DNA of 64,000 nt. Source: Paeniglutamicibacter sp. Y32M11. Its GTDB lineage: Bacteria > Actinomycetota > Actinomycetes > Actinomycetales > Micrococcaceae. Made by a program: the position numbers and the translations under genes. The stretch is taken from NCBI RefSeq assembly GCF_019285735.1, contig NZ_CP079107.1, positions 620,001 through 684,000 of the forward strand, given 5' to 3'. The notes beneath the pieces are model-generated. The model worked only from the letters and a program-made list of their open reading frames with translations, made no database searches and was not told the origin of the DNA. Shown here piece after piece: positions 1-7,990 of this stretch; positions within the stretch are counted from its first letter, which is position 1; the number at the start of each line of letters is the position of its first letter.

Positions 1-31
1 AGCCGGTTTCCCCGAGATGGGGGAACCGGCT
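1..31. terminator. Inverted repeat, probable terminator
   Basis: A 13-bp stem (AGCCGGTTTCCCC pairing with GGGGGAACCGGCT, one mismatch) and a 5-base loop lie 17 bases beyond the iolB stop codon, read leftward. There is no long T run, so termination is inferred from position and stem strength. It could also serve a rightward gene ending left of the window. Confidence 0.6.
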
Positions 32-48
32 CCTTGGAGGACATGTGC

Positions 49-942
49 CTAAGGGGTGAAGGGCAACCGTGGGTCGATCGTAGCCTTGTCCCACGTCTCA
101 CGAACCCAGCCGTGGTGCGGGTCATCGCTGATCAGCCACTCTCGTACGCGACCCGGTCCGGCCATGACGTTGAGGTAATACAAGTCGTAGCCCGGTGCAG
201 CCATGGCGGGTCCATGCCAACCGTAGGGAACCAAGACGACGTCACCGGTGCGCACCTCGGCGGTCACATCGATGGGACGCTGGTCCGACGCATAAACCCG
301 GGCATAACCGATCGGATCGGAGGACTCCGGGGCCCGCGAATCTTGCGCGACCCGGGTCTCGAAGTAGTAGATCTCCTCGAGGTTGGTTTCCCCGTCTTTT
401 TCTTCGTCATGCTTGTGCGGCGGGTAAGAGGACCAATTGCCCGACGGGGTGATGACCTCACAGACAATAAAGCGGTCAGCTTCCAGCGCCGCGGGAGTGC
501 CAAAGTTGTGGACTTGCCGAGAGCAGTTGCCCGCTCCCCGAAGCTCAACCGGCGTCTGAGCCGCTGTAATCAGTCGAGTCGGGTAGGACGCTTTGGCCGG
601 TGCCAGGGCCACGGCAAAGCGACCTCCTGCGGGTGAAGCAACGCTCACCGCCGTGTTAATACCGGTATAGAGCACGTCCGATGGTCCCTCGAAGACCGAC
701 CGCCGCCCTGCCAACGCATAATGCTCACCGTTGACCATCGCGGTGAAAGCTCCTTGAAGCGGGATGATGATGCGTTCTTCCGCCGCTGCCTGCAGAGATA
801 ATTCTTCACCGGCTTTAAGCTCGGCAATCTTGATGCCGGTGTGTGCCCAGCCGGGGACTACCAGCGTTGAATCCGCAGCACCGATGGAGGTAGTCCATGG
901 TCCGTCAATGGCTGTTCCTGCCGGATAAACCCAATCTGTCAA
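49..942 (-). CDS. iolB: 5-deoxy-glucuronate isomerase IolB
   Basis: Cytosolic enzyme of myo-inositol catabolism that isomerises 5-deoxy-D-glucuronate to 2-deoxy-5-keto-D-gluconate. The 297-residue product has the full bicupin length of the KduI/IolB family. It carries the metal-binding PPHKHDE motif at about residues 174-180, a second conserved stretch LEEIYYF, and the C-terminal VPYGWHGPAMAAPGYDLYYLNVMAGP block. The start is TTG at 942, chosen because AAGGA sits 7 bases upstream and the homologous N-terminus begins here. It follows the GntR gene by 37 bases and is probably cotranscribed with it. IolC, IolD and IolA are not in the window. Confidence 0.93.
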   Translation of the reverse strand: MTDWVYPAGTAIDGPWTTSIGAADSTLVVPGWAHTGIKIAELKAGEELSLQAAAEERIIIPLQGAFTAMVNGEHYALAGRRSVFEGPSDVLYTGINTAVSVASPAGGRFAVALAPAKASYPTRLITAAQTPVELRGAGNCSRQVHNFGTPAALEADRFIVCEVITPSGNWSSYPPHKHDEEKDGETNLEEIYYFETRVAQDSRAPESSDPIGYARVYASDQRPIDVTAEVRTGDVVLVPYGWHGPAMAAPGYDLYYLNVMAGPGRVREWLISDDPHHGWVRETWDKATIDPRLPFTP

Positions 943-979
943 GGTATTTTCCTTTCGAGGTAGCTGGCGTCCGGCGCCG

Positions 980-1720
980 CTAGCGCTGGACGAGAGTCAT
1001 TTCAAAACTGTAGGAATCGGCGCGGTAGACATGGCTACCGGTTTCCACATTGCGCCCCGCATCATCCACCGCGGTACGTTCCATGGTGACCAATGCCGAT
1101 CCCTCGCCGACCTTCAGCAATGGAGCCTGATAGTCGTTGGCGACCATGGCGCCGATGCGCTGATTGGCCAGACGGAAGTTCACGCCTGCGTCACGCAGGA
1201 TCTGATACAGGCCACGCTCGTTAAGGGCCTGTTCGTCAATGCTGACAATGTCGTCGCGCACCCAGTTTTCCATCAGGGCCAACGGCTTGCCGTCCACGCT
1301 GCGCAGCCTGGTGAAGTGGTAAACATTCACGCCCGCTGGCAATTGCAACAGATCGGCCACGCGTTTGTCGGCCGGACCGTGGCTGAAGCTCAGTGATTCG
1401 GTGGTGGGCGTCTTTCCGGAGCGCTCAAGGTCGTCATTGAGGCTGGAGAGTTCCAAATGACGGCGCACCTGGCTTGATACCACCTGGGTGCCCACGCCGC
1501 GCTTGCGCACGAGCAGTCCCGAGCGGACCAACTCGTCCATGGCCTTGCGCATCGTGGGCCGGGAGAGGTTCAGGCGTTGCGCGAGATCAATTTCGTTTTC
1601 CAGCCGGCTACCCGATTCCAAGGTGCCGTCGTGGATGGCGGCCTCGATGCCCTGGACAATCTGATGATAAAGGGGAACCGGTGACGAGCGGTCGATCTGG
1701 ATATTCAAGTCCGTGCTCAA
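980..1720 (-). CDS. GntR/HutC-family (UTRA) regulator, IolR-like
   Basis: Transcriptional regulator, probably of the inositol genes. An N-terminal winged helix spans about residues 15-75 (PLYHQIVQGIEAAI, then DLAQRLNLSRPTMRKAMDELVRSGLL), followed by a UTRA effector domain to residue 246. The start is placed at TTG 1720 because GGAGG lies 6 bases upstream; an in-frame ATG at 1750 has no ribosome binding site and would add 10 residues. A TTGATAAGACAT dyad at 1762-1773 upstream resembles sites near other genes of this module, which suggests autoregulation. The corynebacterial inositol repressor IolR belongs to the same family. The IolR role is inference from context. Confidence 0.85.
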   Translation of the reverse strand: MSTDLNIQIDRSSPVPLYHQIVQGIEAAIHDGTLESGSRLENEIDLAQRLNLSRPTMRKAMDELVRSGLLVRKRGVGTQVVSSQVRRHLELSSLNDDLERSGKTPTTESLSFSHGPADKRVADLLQLPAGVNVYHFTRLRSVDGKPLALMENWVRDDIVSIDEQALNERGLYQILRDAGVNFRLANQRIGAMVANDYQAPLLKVGEGSALVTMERTAVDDAGRNVETGSHVYRADSYSFEMTLVQR

Positions 1721-1761
1721 GGGGTTCCTCCGTGTGATTGCCAGTGCCATGTGGGAAAAGT

Positions 1762-1773
1762 TTGATAAGACAT
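1762..1773 (-). promoter_or_regulatory. Putative IolR-type operator, site C
   Basis: Read on the minus strand the sequence is ATGTCTTATCAA, a near-palindrome (ATGTC-N2-ATCAA). It matches the sites at 4328-4339, 5482-5493 and 6767-6778 with one to three differences. It lies just upstream of the GntR gene and so fits autoregulation. Confidence 0.45.
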
Positions 1774-1844
1774 ACTAACTTTAGATGAGCATAGCAGTCT
1801 AGATGTTGGTGTTTGGTTGAAGCTTTCCTGCCTTCAAGACACGA

Positions 1845-2920
1845 TCAACACCGTCGACAGCTGCCACTGTCGGCTTCGAAGCCGGATATCTCGAGCCCAT
1901 CTTGTGCTGCACTCAGACGTGCGGCATCCAACACCTGCATGGTCGCCACCGCTCGGCAGGCGCACACCGGCAGCGGTTTTTCGTGGCGAACGGCGTCCGC
2001 CAGCAACTCATAAAACCGGTGATAACTGCCCTGTCTTGAGGCCACTTTGCCCATATGCCCATTGGCTACGAGGAAACCATCTGCAGGGTCAATTCCCCAT
2101 GCCGCGGGATTCTCCGCGGGTCGTTGTCCCTTTAGTGGGGCCTCTGCCTGAATGTCCCGACCGGCCAGCATGAGAGTGCCAGCATCGCCCCGAGTTCGGA
2201 TCATTCGGTTCGCCTAGGGTGCCAGTTTGTCTGCCGAAAGCCAGCTGGTGACGCCATTGGAGTGGAGTGGTCAATACGCAGCGTAAAGGCCGAATCGTTG
2301 ATTCCCCACGAGGTGTCCGTCCAGATCATGGTCGCCGAGACGCGCGCTGCTCCGCCAAAGAGCCACAGGGCTTGGTCCACCAGGTGGCTACCCAGATCGA
2401 GCAGGGCTCCACCGCTGGTCCTGGATTCTACCGATCGAGGTTCGTCTTGGTCGAAGACCGACTCAAAGCCACGGATCGTTCCGAGCCTGTCCTCGGCGAG
2501 CACCGATCGCAACGTGGTGATGTTAGTGTCCCAGTGCCGGTTTTGATAAACGCCCAAGCGGCATCCGGCAGCGTGTGCTTTGGCGATCAGTTCCCTGGCC
2601 GCTGCGGCGTCGGTGGCAAATGGCTTGTCCAGGATGACTAGCGGGCATAATTCCATGGCCGCCTTGACCACGGACTCCCGTGCTGGAACTGGGACCGAAA
2701 GAACTAGGGCGTCGACGCCGGTTGCAACCAGCGATTCAAGCGAATCGTGTAACGGAACCTCGGGAAAATCGACGCCCAGTTCGACCCCTCGTGTCTCCGA
2801 TGTGCTCACCACTCCGGCCAGCACGGCTCCGACTGCGGCCTCTATGGCTGGCGCATGAAAGTAGCGCCCGCCCCAGCCATAGCCGACTAAGCCGACGCGG
2901 ACATCGGGGTCATGATGCAT
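1845..2920 (-). pseudogene. Gfo/Idh/MocA oxidoreductase, broken by frameshift and stop
   Basis: The first 220 or so codons from ATG 2920 give a normal NAD(P)-binding dehydrogenase N-terminus (VGLVGYGWGGRYFHAP, LDKPFA, then GGALLDLGSHLVDQALWLFG). At 2259-2270 a doubled five-base unit (ACTCC ACTCC on the coding strand) shifts the frame, so the protein ends at 2201. In the shifted frame the expected family sequence continues (HSNGVTSWLSADKLAP), meets TAG at 2214-2216, and then runs from MIRTRGDAGTLMLAG to the natural end at 1845. Removing one ACTCC unit restores the frame but not the stop codon. Two independent lesions make decay more likely than sequencing error. The original substrate is unknown; context suggests inositol or a related polyol. 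Confidence 0.82.
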
Positions 2921-2977
2921 TCGGTCGCCACCCTTTCCCTTGGTGATCAGTGGGTGTGGTGCTGTGGCGCTGTGGGC

Positions 2978-3022
2978 AGCCGGGGCGACGATTGTTGGTG
3001 CTTTGGGCTCGTCGCCCCGGCT
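2978..3022 (-). terminator. Strong stem-loop after the 3043-4224 gene
   Basis: A perfect 14-bp stem (AGCCGGGGCGACGA with TCGTCGCCCCGGCT) and a 17-base loop lie 20 bases past the stop codon of the minus-strand oxidoreductase gene. The stem is very stable but no long T run follows. Confidence 0.65.
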
Positions 3023-3042
3023 TTGCGGTGTGCGCTGTTCAA

Positions 3043-4224
3043 CTAGAGGGTGATGAGTTTTCCGTTGGCCTGAGCCGAGGCCGTCACCGCGTCCAAGATT
3101 TCCATGTTGCGCACGCCTTCATCGAAGGTGGCGCAACGCGGCAGCGAGTCGGCTTCCGGTACACCGGCAACCTCTTCGAGGAAGGCACGGGCCTGATAGG
3201 AAAAGGCCTCGTTCTGGCCGAATCCGACGCTCGGTGCATCCATGGGCAGACCACCGGACAGGTAGGGGTGCTCCGGGCCAAGAATGACCTGACGGTAGCC
3301 GTTCTGTGCGCTGTCGCCTTGGTTGAGGAAGAGCTGGATCTCCGACGGGCGCCGCTGGTCGAAGCGTGCCGAGCCGTTGGCGCAGAAGACCTCGAAGATC
3401 AGCGAATTGGCATGCCCCGCGGCCACACGGGAGACTTCGAAGCCGCCGGAACCGCCGTTGGCGAAATCCGCGGAGAAGGCAGCGTAGTCGTCGTTTTCAA
3501 CAGCCTCGAATGTATCGCTGACGGCTACATGGTCGTGACCCATGACGGCGCCCAGGGGAAGCGGGCGTTCCTTAATGACGGTGCTCAGCCGACCACCGCT
3601 GACTGCGGTGATGTCGCCGCAGAGGAATTCGGAGACGTAGGTCAAATGGCTGCCAACATCGGCCAGCGCTCCGGATCCGGTACCGCCCTTGTATCGCCAG
3701 CTCATGGGGGCTGCCGGGTCGAAGCCGTAGTCCGTCCAATACCGGCCACTGAAGTGCAAGACGTTACCCAAGACTCCGTTGCGGATCAGGTCGCGGATAT
3801 AGGCGATGCCCGGCGTACGGCGGAAGGTGAAACCGACTCGGGCGATCCCGGTGGCATTGGCTGCAAGTTCGGCCATGGCACGGGCATCCTCCAGGGTGTC
3901 GCTTAGCGGCTTTTCGCACAAAACATGCTTGCCGGCCGCTAGCAGTCCCTCGACTGCTTGGCGGTGAAGCGAATTGGCGATCACGACGCTGACAACGTCA
4001 ATGTCGTCGGCCGCGGCAATGGCCTGCCAGCTAGTGTCAGTGCGTTCGTAGCCAAAGCGGCGAGCGGCAAGGGAGCCGAACTCGGGATTCATGTCAGCAA
4101 TCGACACGAGCTTGATGGGCGGTAGGACGGGCGAGTAGAGGGTGGAGGCGCTACGGAAGGCGGCCGCGTGGGCCTTGCCCGCCATGCCGGCGCCGATGAC
4201 GGCAACCCTGATTTCATTCGACAT
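3043..4224 (-). CDS. Gfo/Idh/MocA family oxidoreductase
   Basis: Cytosolic NAD(P)-dependent dehydrogenase of 393 residues, the longer form of the family. The N-terminal Rossmann fold opens with VAVIGAGMAGKAHAAAF (residues 7-23), the conserved Lys-Pro of the family is in CEKPLSD near residue 102, and the substrate domain holds GSGALADVGSHL around residue 190. AAAGGAG 8 bases before ATG 4224 fixes the start. It is divergent from the LacI regulator, and its predicted promoter overlaps two operators. Placement between iolB and iolG-like genes suggests action on an inositol isomer or a related sugar; the exact substrate cannot be read. Confidence 0.85.
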   Translation of the reverse strand: MSNEIRVAVIGAGMAGKAHAAAFRSASTLYSPVLPPIKLVSIADMNPEFGSLAARRFGYERTDTSWQAIAAADDIDVVSVVIANSLHRQAVEGLLAAGKHVLCEKPLSDTLEDARAMAELAANATGIARVGFTFRRTPGIAYIRDLIRNGVLGNVLHFSGRYWTDYGFDPAAPMSWRYKGGTGSGALADVGSHLTYVSEFLCGDITAVSGGRLSTVIKERPLPLGAVMGHDHVAVSDTFEAVENDDYAAFSADFANGGSGGFEVSRVAAGHANSLIFEVFCANGSARFDQRRPSEIQLFLNQGDSAQNGYRQVILGPEHPYLSGGLPMDAPSVGFGQNEAFSYQARAFLEEVAGVPEADSLPRCATFDEGVRNMEILDAVTASAQANGKLITL

Positions 4225-4293
4225 GTGATGACTCCTTTAGAAAGCAAAAATTGGTGGTTGATGGTCAATCGTTGTGCTGATGCTCTAGACTGT

Positions 4294-4305
4294 TGGAGCG
4301 CTCCA
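4294..4305. promoter_or_regulatory. LacI-type palindromic operator
   Basis: TGGAGCGCTCCA is a perfect 12-bp palindrome with the central CG step typical of LacI-family operators. It lies 57 bases before the lacI-type gene start. It sits 5 bases beyond a predicted minus-strand -10 (TAACGT, 4316-4311), so it could repress the divergent oxidoreductase and the regulator itself. Confidence 0.65.
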
Positions 4306-4310
4306 TAAGA

Positions 4311-4339
4311 ACGTTACGGTTGTCCATATGTCCTGTCAA
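4311..4339 (-). promoter_or_regulatory. Promoter of the 3043-4224 gene
   Basis: On the minus strand TTGACA (4339-4334), a 17-base spacer and TAACGT (4316-4311) form a good vegetative promoter. The -35 hexamer lies inside the IolR-type dyad at 4328-4339. Confidence 0.55.
4328..4339 (+). promoter_or_regulatory. Putative IolR-type operator, site D
   Basis: ATGTCCTGTCAA matches the dyads at 5482-5493 and 6767-6778 with two or three differences. It covers the -35 of the divergent oxidoreductase promoter, which fits repression. Confidence 0.5.
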
Positions 4340-4362
4340 TCTTTTTCTGGAAGGTTTTGAAA

Positions 4363-5388
4363 GTGGCCGAAAAGTCCCCACCATCCCGTTCTCCGGATGC
4401 TCCGCGTCCCACCATCTACGACGTTGCCACGCGAGCTGGAGTGTCCAAGTCATTGGTTTCCTTGGTCCTAAGGGGGTCCCCCAACGTCTCCGTCGAGCGC
4501 CGAACCGCCGTGGAAACTGCGATTGCCGAGCTGGGCTACCGGCCGAGTCAAGCGGCGGCAGCGCTCGCAGGAAATCGCACGGGCACCATCGGAGTCATCA
4601 TCGATGACTACCGGAACCTGTGGTTCGTAGATTTTCTACATGGCATGCAGGAGGTTCTGGCCGAACGCGGCATCCGGGTGGCGGTAGCCGACAGATCGTT
4701 CAACTCCCACGTGGATGCCTCGCCGTTGGAAGGTTTTCTGGCGATGCGAGTGGACGGAATAGTTGTAGCCTCCGAGCCCAGCGATGAAATGGGGCGGGGG
4801 ATTGGAGTTCCAGCAGTCTTGGCCGGAAACCGGCTTCAGCAAATCCCTGGGGCAGACATCGCCACGAGTGACGACAAGTTCGGAGGCGGGTTGGCCGCCA
4901 ACCACCTCTTGGGGCTAGGACACCGGAAGATTGGCCATGTCACCGGCGGTGGTGGATCGGCTCGTGAGCGCTGCGAGGGATTTAGGGAGGCGCTGCGCAA
5001 TGCAGGTGTTGCTCCCGTCATTGTGGGCGATGGGGGCACATCGGAGCAAGATGGATTTCGCTTTACCCGGCAGTTGCTCTTGACCCATCCGGGCATTACA
5101 GCCGTTTTTGCCGCCAACGATTCGATGGCCATGGGAGCGGCGGCGGCGATTAAGGACGCCGGTCTGCAAGTGCCCCAGGATATATCCCTGATCGGGTATG
5201 ACAATTCCCCATTGGCATCTTCTAATCTCTTGCGGTTGACGACGGTGGATGCAGTAAACGGTGAGGTTGGGCGCCGCGCAGCCAAAGCACTGTTGGCCCG
5301 CTTTGATGGCGGTCCGCAAGATACCGTGATCAATCTCGTGGAGCCGCAGCTTGTTGTCCGCGGCTCCACCGCCGAGGCCTGCGAATAG
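4363..5388 (+). CDS. LacI-family transcriptional regulator
   Basis: Repressor of the LacI/GalR family, probably responding to the sugar or polyol handled by the neighbouring ABC transporter. A helix-turn-helix near the N-terminus reads TIYDVATRAGVSKSLVSLVL, followed by the hinge LGYRPSQAAAAL and a periplasmic-binding-like sensor domain (TGTIGVIIDD through VFAANDSMAMGAAAAIKDAG). The start is set at GTG 4363 because AAGG ends 8 bases upstream; TTG 4357 is also in frame but too close to that site. It is divergent from the oxidoreductase gene and upstream of the binding-protein genes. A LacI palindrome lies in its own upstream region. Confidence 0.88.
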   Translation: MAEKSPPSRSPDAPRPTIYDVATRAGVSKSLVSLVLRGSPNVSVERRTAVETAIAELGYRPSQAAAALAGNRTGTIGVIIDDYRNLWFVDFLHGMQEVLAERGIRVAVADRSFNSHVDASPLEGFLAMRVDGIVVASEPSDEMGRGIGVPAVLAGNRLQQIPGADIATSDDKFGGGLAANHLLGLGHRKIGHVTGGGGSARERCEGFREALRNAGVAPVIVGDGGTSEQDGFRFTRQLLLTHPGITAVFAANDSMAMGAAAAIKDAGLQVPQDISLIGYDNSPLASSNLLRLTTVDAVNGEVGRRAAKALLARFDGGPQDTVINLVEPQLVVRGSTAEACE

Positions 5389-5481
5389 CAACTAACTCGT
5401 AATTCGCATCCCAATAAATCGCTAGTTCACTCATTTGTGAATGGCTTTATTTGTCGTGTTCTTGAACTTATATTAAAATAT

Positions 5482-5526
5482 TTGTCCTGACAATATATTG
5501 ACTTCTTGAAATTAACAAATCATGCT
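5482..5526 (+). promoter_or_regulatory. Promoter and IolR-type operator, site A
   Basis: The perfect dyad TTGTCCTGACAA (5482-5493) is followed after 4 bases by TTGACT (-35, 5498-5503), a 17-base spacer and CATGCT (weak -10, 5521-5526). The second binding-protein gene has the same arrangement, which supports the call. The rest of the gap 5389-5633 is AT-rich with no other clear signal. Confidence 0.55.
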
Positions 5527-5633
5527 CGATTGTGATGAAACTGATGGCCCAGCGCTAAGTCGCCGTCCTCCCTTGCGGAATCTCACCGCGGCATCATCAC
5601 CTTCAATTCACTGCTAATTCGAGGAGTATTTTT

Positions 5634-6629
5634 ATGTCCAAAAATCTTTCGTGGCGCACTATTTCGGCGACGCTGGTGCTGATTCCAGCACTCGGGTTGA
5701 CGGCTTGCTCCGGTCAGGGTGGTCGCGCTCCGAGCGTGGATGTACCGGCGGCAGGAGCAGTTGCTGACACTCCGCGCCTTAAGATTGCCCTGATCACGCA
5801 TGCGCCAGCTGGTGACACGTTCTGGGACATCGTACGAAAGGGGGCGGAGGCGGCCGCTGCCAAGGACAATATTGACCTGCAATATCTCAATGATCCCGAG
5901 GGTGGTAATCAGGCTCAGCTGATCGAGCAAGCAGTTGACCAGGGTGTTGACGGCATTGCCGTGACCTTGGCCAAGCCAGACGCGATCGCTGGCGCACTGG
6001 CCAAGGCGAAGGCGGCTGGCATACCGATTACGAGCCTCAATGGTGGAGAAGATCGTTACAAGGAGCTGGGCGCCTTTGCGAACTTTGGTTCGAACGAACG
6101 GGCGGCCGGCGAAGCCGTGGGGGAGAAGCTTCTGGATGAAAACTACCGGAATCCTATCTGTGTGATTCAGGTCCAGGGCCACGTGGGTTTGGAAGCCCGG
6201 TGTGCCGGAGTGAAGTCAAAAATCCCGGCCACTGAAGTGCTTTACGTACAGGGAACCGACATGACGCAGGTTCAGTCGACGGCGACCGCAAAGCTGCAAA
6301 CCGCCAAGGACGTGGATGTGGTCATTGGTCTGGGAGCGCCGATTAGCCTGACGTTGTTGAAATCGATTGCCGAATCGGGGAGTGCTGCCAAGGTCGCTTC
6401 TTTTGATATGAATGCCGAAATGGCTCAGAAAATTGTTGACGGTGAAATTCTCTTTACCGTCGACCAGCAGCCATGGCTTCAGGGGTACGCGGCAGTTGAT
6501 GCCATTTGGCTTGACGCCCATGGTGGATTTGCCTTGGGTGGCGGAAAGCCGGTGCCCACGGGCCCGAGCATTGTTGACAAGAGCAATGCCGAAGCGGTGC
6601 TGGAGTTCGCCAAGGGCGGCATTCGGTAG
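5634..6629 (+). CDS. Sugar ABC transporter substrate-binding lipoprotein, copy 1
   Basis: Extracellular solute-binding protein of a ribose/inositol-type (CUT2) importer, 331 residues. The signal peptide ends in the lipobox GLTAC, so Cys25 would be lipidated and anchor the protein to the membrane. A periplasmic-binding fold follows (IALITHAPAGDTFWDIVRKG, then DGIAVTLAKPDA and VVIGLGAPISL). GAGGAG precedes ATG 5634. It is closely similar over its whole length to the next gene at 6923-7918, so the two are tandem duplicates served by a single permease and ATPase. Its own promoter and operator lie upstream. The ligand is inferred (inositol or a related polyol) from the surrounding dehydrogenases. 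Confidence 0.9.
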   Translation: MSKNLSWRTISATLVLIPALGLTACSGQGGRAPSVDVPAAGAVADTPRLKIALITHAPAGDTFWDIVRKGAEAAAAKDNIDLQYLNDPEGGNQAQLIEQAVDQGVDGIAVTLAKPDAIAGALAKAKAAGIPITSLNGGEDRYKELGAFANFGSNERAAGEAVGEKLLDENYRNPICVIQVQGHVGLEARCAGVKSKIPATEVLYVQGTDMTQVQSTATAKLQTAKDVDVVIGLGAPISLTLLKSIAESGSAAKVASFDMNAEMAQKIVDGEILFTVDQQPWLQGYAAVDAIWLDAHGGFALGGGKPVPTGPSIVDKSNAEAVLEFAKGGIR

Positions 6630-6633
6630 GGTG

Positions 6634-6676
6634 CCGCGGGGTGGGGGCTTGGCCTGATCTTCCCGCCGCCCCGCGG
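6634..6676. terminator. GC-rich stem-loop between the two binding-protein genes
   Basis: CCGCGGGG (6634-6641) pairs perfectly with CCCCGCGG (6669-6676) just after the first binding-protein gene. There is no T run, so it may be a weak terminator or an mRNA-stabilising 3' structure. Confidence 0.4.
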
Positions 6677-6766
6677 ATCACTCCGCTGAAATCCTGGAAC
6701 TTTTCATGGCAAGATCCACGCCCGTGAAGCTACCTCGTACTTCCTGAGATTAGGGCTGATGTAAAT

Positions 6767-6811
6767 ATGTCCTAACAATCTATTGACATGTGTGACAGTA
6801 GTCACGATGAT
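6767..6811 (+). promoter_or_regulatory. Promoter and IolR-type operator, site B
   Basis: ATGTCCTAACAA (6767-6778), a 4-base gap, TTGACA (-35, 6783-6788), 17 bases and GATGAT (-10, 6806-6811). The spacing is identical to that before the first binding-protein gene. Confidence 0.58.
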
Positions 6812-6922
6812 CAATGGAAAGGGAATAGCTGGTTGGCGACAAAGACGCCTCCGATTTTCGGCTGGAGTCCCTGAGGTCGCCTTGGGAGACAGGCCGGCCG
6901 ACAACTCGAGGAGATTCGTGTA

Positions 6923-7918
6923 ATGGCAAAAATTTCTTGGCGTAAGGTCGCGGTGGCAGCCGTGATGGTTCCTGCCCTCGCTTTGACAGCCTGTTCCAGC
7001 GGTGGCGGCCGAGCCCCCGAGCCCAGCACCGGCGAGGGAGCCGGCGCCGTTGCAGCGACCCCGAAAATCAAGGTTGCCTTGATTACCCACGCAGCTCCCG
7101 GCGACACTTTCTGGGACACCGTGCGCAAGGGGGCTGAGGAAGCAGCAGTCAAGGACAACGTTGACCTGCAGTACCTTTCGGATCCGGATGGCGGGCGCCA
7201 GGCTCAGCTTATCGAGCAGGCAATTGACCAAAAAGTCGACGGCATTGCCGTCACACTGGCGAAGCCCGATGCTTTGGCTTCTGCCCTCAAGAAGGCAACG
7301 GCGGCAGGCATTCCCGTCGTTAGCCTGAATGCCGGCGAAGACCGTTTTAAGGAGCTTGGGGCTTTTACACACTTCGGTTCCAACGAAAAAATTGCAGGTG
7401 AAGCGGTCGGCGAAAAACTTGCCGCGGAAGGTTACAAGCATCCGGTTTGCGTCATTCAGGAACAGGGCCACGTTGGCCTCGAGAATCGTTGTGCGGGTGT
7501 GAAAGAAAAGGTCCCCGGCTCGGAGATCCTCTACGTGCAGGGCACCGACATGACGCAGGTCGAATCGACCGTCACCGCCAAGCTGCAAGCCAGCAAGGAC
7601 GTCGACGTGGTTATTGGTCTCGGCGCTCCCTTCACCTTGACCATCCTGAAATCTGTGGCTGGCGCAAAGTCCACTGCCAAGGTCGCTTCCTTTGACATGA
7701 ATCCAGAATTGGCACAGCAAATCGTTGACGGAAAGGTCCTTTTCACCGTCGACCAGCAGCCCTGGCTCCAAGGCTACGGCGCGATTGATGCACTGTGGCA
7801 GAACACCCGCGGCGGTTTCGAAATTGGTGGAGGCCTGCCGGTACTGACCGGACCAGCCATCATCACTCCCGATAACGCAGCAGAAGTACTCGAATTCGCC
7901 AAAGAAGGCGTCCGCTAG
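6923..7918 (+). CDS. Sugar ABC transporter substrate-binding lipoprotein, copy 2
   Basis: Second 331-residue extracellular binding protein, paralogous along its whole length to the gene at 5634-6629. The lipobox is ALTAC with Cys24, and the mature protein starts with a Ser/Gly-rich linker. Shared blocks include GDTFWD, QAQLIEQA, DGIAVTLAKPDA and FTVDQQPWLQGY. GAGGAG lies 9 bases before ATG 6923. It is followed by a stem-loop and then by the permease and ATPase genes, so this copy is the one linked to the transporter operon. Differences near the likely ligand pocket (for example SLNGGEDRY against SLNAGEDRF) may change affinity or specificity, but that cannot be settled from sequence alone. Confidence 0.91.
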   Translation: MAKISWRKVAVAAVMVPALALTACSSGGGRAPEPSTGEGAGAVAATPKIKVALITHAAPGDTFWDTVRKGAEEAAVKDNVDLQYLSDPDGGRQAQLIEQAIDQKVDGIAVTLAKPDALASALKKATAAGIPVVSLNAGEDRFKELGAFTHFGSNEKIAGEAVGEKLAAEGYKHPVCVIQEQGHVGLENRCAGVKEKVPGSEILYVQGTDMTQVESTVTAKLQASKDVDVVIGLGAPFTLTILKSVAGAKSTAKVASFDMNPELAQQIVDGKVLFTVDQQPWLQGYGAIDALWQNTRGGFEIGGGLPVLTGPAIITPDNAAEVLEFAKEGVR

Positions 7919-7932
7919 AAGTCAATGACCCA

Positions 7933-7966
7933 CGTGCCGGTGGTGGAGACATCCACCACCGGCACG
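7933..7966 (+). other. Intercistronic stem-loop between binding protein and permease
   Basis: A perfect 14-bp stem (CGTGCCGGTGGTGG with CCACCACCGGCACG) encloses a 6-base loop. It lies 14 bases after the binding-protein stop and 24 bases before the permease start. No T run follows, so partial termination or protection of the upstream mRNA end, giving excess binding protein, is likelier than full termination. Confidence 0.6.
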
Positions 7967-7990
7967 GACCAACGGAAAGTAATTCACATC

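Noticed and set aside
2950-3906. A 318-codon plus-strand frame opposite the Gfo/Idh/MocA gene
   Set aside because: Antisense to a gene with clear family motifs; no ribosome binding site and no recognisable domain.
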